DNA from: an uncultured Phycisphaerales bacterium
Lineage (GTDB): Bacteria; Planctomycetota; Phycisphaerae; WQYP01
Reading direction: 5' to 3'
DNA: 9,746 nucleotides
Assembly: GCA_903868035.1 (NCBI GenBank)
Contig: CAIPTQ010000008.1
Span: 1-9,746, forward strand
In this document: positions 6,034 through 9,746 of the stretch, in pieces
Position numbering within the stretch: the stretch's first letter is position 1
How the letters are laid out: each line of letters begins with the position of its first letter
Made by a program: the position numbers and the translations under genes
The notes under the pieces: generated by a model
The model's input: the letters and a program-made list of their open reading frames with translations, nothing else
Database searches by the model: none
What the model was told of the DNA's origin: nothing

Positions 6034-6909
6034 CTACTTCTCCGCCGGTTTCTTGTCCTCGGGGCTGGTGGCGGAAGTGCCTGCGTGGCTGGCCGCGGAA
6101 GTGGCCGCGGGCGTGGTCGCGGAGGCGCGCTCGGTGGCGGGGGCGGGGGCGGGTTTTTCGGTGGCCGGGACGGTGTTGATGGGGATGTAGTCGCTGGCGG
6201 TGTTTTCGGTGGTGAAGACTTCGACGCGGCGGTTGAGCTTGATGGTGGCGGGGTCGTAGGCGGCGGTCTTGAGCGGTTCGTAGGGGCCGCAGGCCAGGGG
6301 CCGGAGGACTTTGCGGTCGATGCCCTGGCGCGCGAATTCCTCGATGACGCAGTTGGCGCGCAGGTAGGACAGGCCCATGCCCTGGGGGTCGTCCGGGCGC
6401 AGGGGGAGTTCATCGGGGGAGATGTGGCCCTTGACGAAGAGGATGTTGTTCAGGCCGCGGATCTTGTCGGCGATCTGGCGGATGGCGTCGAGGTCGCCGG
6501 GGTCCAGGGCGGTGGAATTGAGCTCGAAGGTGATGCGCGTGCCGGTGACGATTTGCTTGCCGGGGCGGATGGCGGTGACGGTCTGGTCGACGCCGGTGGC
6601 GCCGTCGGTGGGCTTGAGGGCGTGGCCGCCGTTGTTGACGTAGTTGGGACCGGGCGCCAGGCCGTGGCGCATGCGGACGAGCTGGTCGAATTCGGAGGTG
6701 GAATCGGCCGGCGGGATGTATCCGGGATCGAACATGGCGCGGATGTCGGCGGCGGTTTCGAGCTGGCGTTTTTCGCCGCCCTGCTTGAGGGCGTACAGGA
6801 CGACGAAGAAGCTCATCATGAGGGTGACCAGGTCCGCGAAGCTGACGATCCACATGGGGGCGGATTCACCGGCGGGTTCGGGGGCGGCGGCTTTTTTCTT
6901 CATGGACAT
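6034..6909 (-). CDS. motB: MotB-type flagellar stator protein with OmpA-like peptidoglycan-binding domain
   Basis: The protein has 291 residues. GGGAG (6916-6920) lies 6 nt before ATG 6909, favouring this start over the ATG two codons on. Residues 1-18 are a basic cytoplasmic tail. The single membrane helix (about 19-41), MWIVSFADLVTLMMSFFVVL, contains Asp26, the conserved ion-carrying Asp of MotB/PomB. Residues ~50-110 form a linker/plug region. The OmpA-like domain (about 125-232) has FELNSTALDPGDL (128-140), KGHISPDE (160-167), LSYLRANCVIEEF (180-192), GIDRKVL (196-202) and KLNRRVEVFT (224-233), and binds peptidoglycan to fix the stator. The GHTD signature of the domain is changed to GHISPDE, with an insert up to 178. 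The tail 247-291 is Pro/Ala/Thr-rich and probably disordered. It is second in an operon with motA and forms the torque-generating ion channel with it. Confidence 0.92.
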   Translation of the reverse strand: MSMKKKAAAPEPAGESAPMWIVSFADLVTLMMSFFVVLYALKQGGEKRQLETAADIRAMFDPGYIPPADSTSEFDQLVRMRHGLAPGPNYVNNGGHALKPTDGATGVDQTVTAIRPGKQIVTGTRITFELNSTALDPGDLDAIRQIADKIRGLNNILFVKGHISPDELPLRPDDPQGMGLSYLRANCVIEEFARQGIDRKVLRPLACGPYEPLKTAAYDPATIKLNRRVEVFTTENTASDYIPINTVPATEKPAPAPATERASATTPAATSAASHAGTSATSPEDKKPAEK

Positions 6910-6930
6910 GGGGGACTCCCGGAAGTCAGT

Positions 6931-7009
6931 AGTCAGAAGCCAGAAGAAACATTTCTCCCATGAGCCTTCCGACTCGTGTCTTCTTGCTTCTGTCTTCTTG
7001 CTTCTGACT
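6931..7009. repeat. 17 bp inverted repeat and 14 bp tandem repeat between motA and motB
   Basis: The arms are AGTCAGAAGCCAGAAGA (6931-6947) and TCTTCTTGCTTCTGACT (6993-7009). They are complementary at 16 of 17 positions around a 45 nt loop. The unit GTCTTCTTGCTTCT is repeated directly at 6978-6991 and 6992-7005, so the first copy can also pair with part of the left arm. The 107 bp motA-motB gap therefore encodes a stem-loop in the operon mRNA. No U-run follows, so it is not a normal terminator. A dispersed intergenic repeat or an mRNA-stabilising/processing element is possible. Confidence 0.8.
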
Positions 7010-7016
7010 TCTCATG

Positions 7017-7856
7017 TTACTTTTCCTTGCCGCCGGCGGCCGGGGCCATGCCGGAGCGTTGCTTGCTGGAGAGGAAGGAGAGCAGTTTGCTTTCGACGAT
7101 GCGGGGATTGTCGCCGGCCTGGATGGAAAGGATGCCCTGGATGATGATCTGTTTGTTGAAGAGCTCCTCCTTGGAGCGGATGGTGAGCTTGTCATAGAGG
7201 GGGCCGCAGATGACGTTGGCCCAGATCGTGCCGTAGAGGGTGCCCAGCAGGGCGATCTGGAGGGCCTTGGCGATGGTGGCGGCCTGGTTGTCGCCGCCGG
7301 CGCCTTTTTCGCCGCCGGCGGCGGGTTCGGGCGCGGCCATGTTCTTGAACATGCAGACCTGGCCGACAAGGGTGGCGGTGAGGCCCAGGGCGGGCCCGTA
7401 CTTGCCCATGAGCTCGAAGATTTTGCGGCCGTGGTGGTGGCGCTCCTCGATGGACATCAGTTCGATGGAGAGGACCTGCTCGATGACGGCGGGGTCGGCC
7501 CCGTCGATGGCGAGTTGGAGGCCCTTTTTGAGGAAGGGGTCGCTGGTGGTTTTGACGGAGTTTTCCAGGGCCAGCACGCCGTCGCGGCGGGCGACCTCGG
7601 CGAACTGGACGATCTGCTCGATGAGGTGGCGGGCCTCGACTTCCTTGTGGAATAGACACTTTTTGATATATGCAGGCAATGATTTGGCGACATGGAAGGG
7701 CATGGACATGACCGCCAGGCCGATGGCCCCGCCCATGACCAGGATGAAGCCTTCCTGGGAGTAGAAGACCTTGAACTGGCCCTCGGCGCCCTCGTACATG
7801 GCGAAAACAACGGCGCCGGCGGCGACCACGAAACCAATCAGGGTTGCGATATCCAT
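7017..7856 (-). CDS. motA: MotA-type flagellar stator protein
   Basis: The protein has 279 residues from ATG 7856 and four predicted membrane helices: about 1-20, 35-52, 151-172 and 196-218. MDIATLIGFVVAAGAVVFAM is a typical MotA/PomA start. The cytoplasmic loop carries ARRDGVLALE (89-98) with Arg90/Arg91 and Glu98, matching the rotor-contacting charges Arg90 and Glu98 of E. coli MotA. Helix 3, KYGPALGLTATLVGQ (152-166), has the conserved Pro155; helix 4 is ALLGTLYGTIWANVICGPLY. MotA surrounds MotB in the inner membrane and couples ion flow to rotor torque. An unusual Ala/Gly/Glu-rich stretch (174-193) sits between helices 3 and 4, where this family normally has a short loop. It is first in the operon with motB 107 bp downstream. 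Whether it uses protons or sodium cannot be told. Confidence 0.93.
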   Translation of the reverse strand: MDIATLIGFVVAAGAVVFAMYEGAEGQFKVFYSQEGFILVMGGAIGLAVMSMPFHVAKSLPAYIKKCLFHKEVEARHLIEQIVQFAEVARRDGVLALENSVKTTSDPFLKKGLQLAIDGADPAVIEQVLSIELMSIEERHHHGRKIFELMGKYGPALGLTATLVGQVCMFKNMAAPEPAAGGEKGAGGDNQAATIAKALQIALLGTLYGTIWANVICGPLYDKLTIRSKEELFNKQIIIQGILSIQAGDNPRIVESKLLSFLSSKQRSGMAPAAGGKEK

Positions 7857-7895
7857 AAGCCCAGAACCTACACGGGATAAGATGCCTACCGCGAT

Positions 7896-7924
7896 TTATC
7901 GGTCAGGTTATGGGGGGGGGTTAA
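7896..7924 (-). promoter_or_regulatory. Possible motAB promoter region with G9/C9 homopolymer tract
   Basis: On the minus strand ACCGATAA (7896-7903) resembles the flagellar sigma-28 -10 element GCCGATAA and lies 40 bp before the motA ATG. A run of nine C (plus-strand G 7912-7920) sits immediately upstream, preceded by TTAA (7921-7924), with 17 nt between TTAA and ACCGATAA rather than the usual 15. An alternative housekeeping promoter (CTGACC, spacer 18, TCTTAT) overlaps. Neither is strong. Confidence 0.3.
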
Positions 7925-7997
7925 TCGGGACGGCCCACAGCGCCCAGATTTCCCAAACCGCCACGATCTCAGCCGTTGAGAAAAGGGGTGGGAGGGC

Positions 7998-8037
7998 AAT
8001 AAAAAAGCCGGTGATCGCGTGGGAGACGATCACCGGC
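7998..8037 (-). terminator. Strong intrinsic terminator on the minus strand with no gene assigned
   Basis: GCCGGTGATCG (8007-8017) pairs perfectly with CGATCACCGGC (8027-8037) around a 9 nt loop. On the minus strand it is followed by TTTTTTATT. It must end a transcript entering from higher coordinates, yet no convincing minus-strand gene lies between here and icd at 9351. Candidates are an unannotated small RNA or small protein in 8038-8220, or the original end of the icd transcript before the 8461-9350 segment arrived. Confidence 0.85.
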
Positions 8038-8397
8038 ATTCGTGGGGGGAGAAGGAAGGAACTACAGTCGGCCATGAGTTGTGGGGACTCGAACGACCGA
8101 CTAGAGCAGATTTCACTCGTTCGTAGCGGTAAGTTCCGCGAAAAGGCAAGCCCCAGCGAGAACAAACTTGCGAAGAAACGATAGGGTCGCATGAAAACCG
8201 CTCTAATTAATAATACGACAAGAATCGGGGTGGGGTCCAGTGAATTGCCATAATTTTTGCAATTTTTTTTAAAATTCGCTTCGCGTTATTTTACAAGCAC
8301 TTATGAAACTTTGTGAAGAAGCGTGGCAAGTGCCTAAGAGTATTTTCACTTAGCAGGCACGATGGTTGCTTCACATAAATGCGTATTTTGTCGGTTA
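8038..8397. other. Intergenic stretch with imperfect palindrome; possible small RNA region
   Basis: No credible protein gene is seen. A minus-strand frame starting at ATG 8192 runs straight through the terminator stem, so its 94-residue product is doubtful. The part at 8240-8300 is AT-rich with a T8 run (8263-8270). An imperfect long hairpin spans 8312-8375: outer TGTGAAG/CTTCACA and inner GTGCCTAAG (8330-8338) with CTTAG-CA-GGCAC (8349-8360). The GGACTCGAAC at 8085-8094 resembles a tRNA/tmRNA T-loop in reverse, but the flanks do not form a T-stem. Confidence 0.4.
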
Positions 8398-8460
8398 TTA
8401 TCGGTGGCGGATGATTTCATCACCAAATTCGCTGCATTTGACCTTGTTTACGCCTTCCAT
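8398..8460 (-). pseudogene. Remnant of an icd 3' end (isocitrate dehydrogenase C-terminus)
   Basis: Read on the minus strand, 20 codons plus TAA give [12 protein letters not shown] with flanks MEGVN and RHR. The intact icd end at 9351-9416 reads [12 protein letters not shown] with flanks MQGAT and KHLG. DNA identity over about 51 bp is near 80% by my count, with several synonymous third-base changes. No more of the gene can be recognised upstream beyond a possible short VTVF, so this is a fragment. It forms a direct repeat with the real icd end and brackets 8461-9350. Confidence 0.85.
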
Positions 8461-8548
8461 AAAAACGGTAACAAACGGCTTCGCCCGCCTAATGAGAAAG
8501 GGCGGCTTTGAGGTTTTCAGAATGCTCTCTGCGGCCAATCCAGGGCTG

Positions 8549-8557
8549 TGTTACAAT
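8549..8557 (+). promoter_or_regulatory. Extended -10 promoter, possibly giving a leaderless mRNA
   Basis: TGTTACAAT fits an extended -10 (TGnTACAAT, 5/6 to TATAAT), with no good -35. It ends 7 bp before ATG 8565, so the RNA start would fall at or next to the start codon. No Shine-Dalgarno sequence exists between them, which suits leaderless translation. Confidence 0.35.
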
Positions 8558-8564
8558 TCCCACC

Positions 8565-9332
8565 ATGTCCACTGCGCCATCGCTCAACTATGCCTCGCGC
8601 GGGGTGAGTGCCCCGCGCATCCGCCTCATGGTCGCCGCTTTGATCATGCTGCTCTATCCCCTGGCGTTTTTAAGCGGGCGCTATATCGTCGAACCACTCT
8701 TGGATCGCCACCCCTACCTGTACATCTCCGGATGGTATCGGTATCTGCCTGTTATTTTCGCGGTGTTTTCCACGGCTGCCGTGGTGGTGGGAACCTGGCT
8801 GCTCACCACTGGACAGAGGCCCGCACCAGGAGAACCATCCGCGGGTCGCCTGCGCCAGGTCGTTCGCGCAGCGGTCATTCTATGCCTGATGGTCTTTCTG
8901 GCCAACATCATCATCAACCTGACCAACACCGAAGCTCGCGATTCGTGGACTTACGGTTGCCTGGCTAGTTGTGTGAGGGGCGGGACTTACGTGCTCCTGT
9001 TCATCGTCACCGCCTTCTGGATGGCGCGTCTGGGACGTCAGTACCACGCCCTTTGGATCGCCATCTTTTCCGCCTGCGCCCTGGCTTTCTCGGCGTTCAG
9101 CTATGCGGTATCCATCGCCGCCAACATCGCATACTTCCTGCTTGTGCCGCCGATCCCCGCGTACGCGAGCGCCTATGAGTTGCTCACCGCCTACACGCAC
9201 GTCGAACCGCCGCTCGTGCAACTTCTCAGCGCGGTCAACCGCGTCGTTACGCCAACGCATCTGGTGGTGCAAGCCGCCCTCTGGATCGCTATCGCGCTCT
9301 GGGCCGGCATGCGTCGAAATCGGACGTATTGA
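8565..9332 (+). CDS. Uncharacterised polytopic membrane protein
   Basis: The protein has 255 residues from ATG 8565. An earlier in-frame ATG at 8508 would add 19 polar residues and is less likely, because the extended -10 would lie inside it. About six membrane helices are seen, near residues 19-37, 62-81, 99-118, 139-155, 163-193 (long, perhaps two) and 230-248, with a basic C-terminal end (MRRNRTY). Short loops hold Arg/Pro-rich sequence (TTGQRPAPGEPSAGRLRQ, 81-98). No catalytic or transport motif was recognised. It converges on icd with an 18 bp gap and no terminator between them. Codons are C-ending on the plus strand, unlike the G-ending plus-strand glycosyltransferase gene, and the gene lies between the icd direct repeats, so acquisition from elsewhere is plausible. 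Function unknown. Confidence 0.75.
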   Translation: MSTAPSLNYASRGVSAPRIRLMVAALIMLLYPLAFLSGRYIVEPLLDRHPYLYISGWYRYLPVIFAVFSTAAVVVGTWLLTTGQRPAPGEPSAGRLRQVVRAAVILCLMVFLANIIINLTNTEARDSWTYGCLASCVRGGTYVLLFIVTAFWMARLGRQYHALWIAIFSACALAFSAFSYAVSIAANIAYFLLVPPIPAYASAYELLTAYTHVEPPLVQLLSAVNRVVTPTHLVVQAALWIAIALWAGMRRNRTY

Positions 9333-9350
9333 AGGGGTGGGGGAATATTT

Positions 9351-9746
9351 TCATCCCAGATGCTTGATGATCTCATCCCCGAATTCGCTGCATTTGATCT
9401 TCGTGGCGCCCTGCATTTGCCGGGCGAAATCGTAGGTCACGGTTTTGTTGTGGATGGCGGCTTCCAGACCCTTCTCGATGGCGGCGGCGGCTTCGGACCA
9501 GCCGAGGTGTTCGAACATCATCACGCCCGAGAGGATGACCGAGCCGGGGTTGACGACATCCAGGTTTGCGTACTTGGGGGCGGTGCCGTGGGTGGCTTCG
9601 AAGATGGCGTGGCCGGTGAGGTAGTTGATGTTGCCGCCGGGGGCGATGCCGATGCCGCCGACCTGGGCGGCCAGGGCGTCGGAGAGGTAGTCGCCGTTGA
9701 GGTTGAGGGTGGCGATGACGTCGAATTCGTCGGGCCGGGTGAGGAC
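9351..9746 (-). CDS. icd: NADP-dependent isocitrate dehydrogenase, C-terminal 131 residues (start outside window)
   Basis: The frame is open from the window edge to TGA 9351-9353. It matches the C-terminus of E. coli Icd: [56 protein letters not shown] and [10 protein letters not shown]. The NADP-selecting residues of E. coli (Lys344, Tyr345, Val351, Tyr391, Arg395) are all present with exact spacing (fragment residues 58, 59, 65, 105, 109), so NADP rather than NAD use is expected. The enzyme converts isocitrate to 2-oxoglutarate and CO2 in the TCA cycle in the cytoplasm. No terminator follows the stop; a convergent membrane-protein gene begins 18 bp beyond. Its last ~20 codons are duplicated at 8398-8460. 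Confidence 0.95.
   Translation of the reverse strand, partial: VLTRPDEFDVIATLNLNGDYLSDALAAQVGGIGIAPGGNINYLTGHAIFEATHGTAPKYANLDVVNPGSVILSGVMMFEHLGWSEAAAAIEKGLEAAIHNKTVTYDFARQMQGATKIKCSEFGDEIIKHLG

Larger units (their letters stand above)
8398..9416. mobile_element. Possible decayed integrative element or insertion at the icd 3' end
   Basis: The segment is bounded by two direct copies of the icd 3' end (8398-8460 and 9351-9416) in the order expected after site-specific integration into icd: intact gene with a supplied end, cargo, then displaced end. In the lines I counted, the plus strand of the cargo has more C than G, whereas the plus strand of icd, motAB and the glycosyltransferase is clearly G-rich. 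No integrase, transposase or terminal inverted repeat is visible, so this is either a remnant or the result of a partial duplication and deletion. Confidence 0.4.

Noticed and set aside
5956..6963. 335-codon plus-strand frame across motB
   Set aside because: Gly/Val/Ala/Asp-rich antisense shadow of motB, without a ribosome site or recognisable fold.
7014..7655. 213-codon plus-strand frame across motA
   Set aside because: Antisense shadow of a confidently identified gene; low-complexity composition.
8081..8140. GTTCGAGTCCC on the minus strand, resembling a tRNA or tmRNA T-loop
   Set aside because: The flanking bases do not pair as a T-stem, and no acceptor stem, anticodon arm or tmRNA tag frame could be found.
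7908..8192. 94-codon minus-strand frame with a hydrophobic start
   Set aside because: It runs through the stem and U-run of a strong terminator of the same strand, so a transcript would end before the stop codon.
8243..8270. AATTGC/GCAATT followed by T8 on the plus strand as a terminator
   Set aside because: The stem has only two G-C pairs and no plus-strand gene lies upstream; the run is probably just AT-rich intergenic DNA.
8366..8968. 200-codon plus-strand frame
   Set aside because: It overlaps the membrane-protein gene out of frame and starts in the antisense of the icd remnant.

Overview
The window looks like a chromosomal segment of a GC-rich, flagellated Gram-negative bacterium. A member of the Planctomycetota/Verrucomicrobiota (PVC) group fits best, but this is inference. 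The supports are a secreted von Willebrand A (vWA) protein of a type I associate with that group, a long TPR/O-GlcNAc-transferase-like (GT41) protein, two PEP-CTERM-like proteins with a VPLPGA sorting tail, and a MotA/MotB stator pair. No rRNA, tRNA, CRISPR array or transposase was seen.

Layout. Positions 1-1113 (-) hold the N-terminal 371 residues of a secreted vWA protein. A 175 bp divergent spacer with a 14 bp perfect palindrome separates it from 1289-3670 (+), an 11-TPR GT41 glycosyltransferase. Two paralogous minus-strand genes for small secreted proteins with PEP-CTERM-like tails follow (3732-4436 and 4985-5626). They lie in a tandem duplication whose second unit begins with an in-frame 3'-end remnant of the glycosyltransferase gene (4789-4878). 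Both copies keep the same promoter (TTGACG-N16-CATACT) and a hairpin-bearing leader. Next is a minus-strand motA-motB operon (7856-6034) with a 17 bp inverted repeat between the genes and a G9 tract upstream. About 700 bp without a convincing gene (7857-8564) carry a minus-strand intrinsic terminator with no gene to serve, a long imperfect palindrome, and a remnant of the 3' end of icd. A six-helix membrane protein gene (8565-9332, +) then converges on the real icd 3' end (9351 to the window edge, -), the NADP-dependent isocitrate dehydrogenase.

The most notable theme is duplicated gene 3' ends. The last 20 codons of icd recur about 0.95 kb away, bracketing a segment with a different strand composition, as expected of a decayed integrative element in icd, a known phage attachment site in E. 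coli. Separately, the last ~29 codons of the glycosyltransferase recur at the head of the second PEP-CTERM unit. Functionally, motA and motB form one torque-generating complex. The PEP-CTERM-like proteins are probably exported and surface-sorted. No functional link between the glycosyltransferase and its neighbours is demonstrated.
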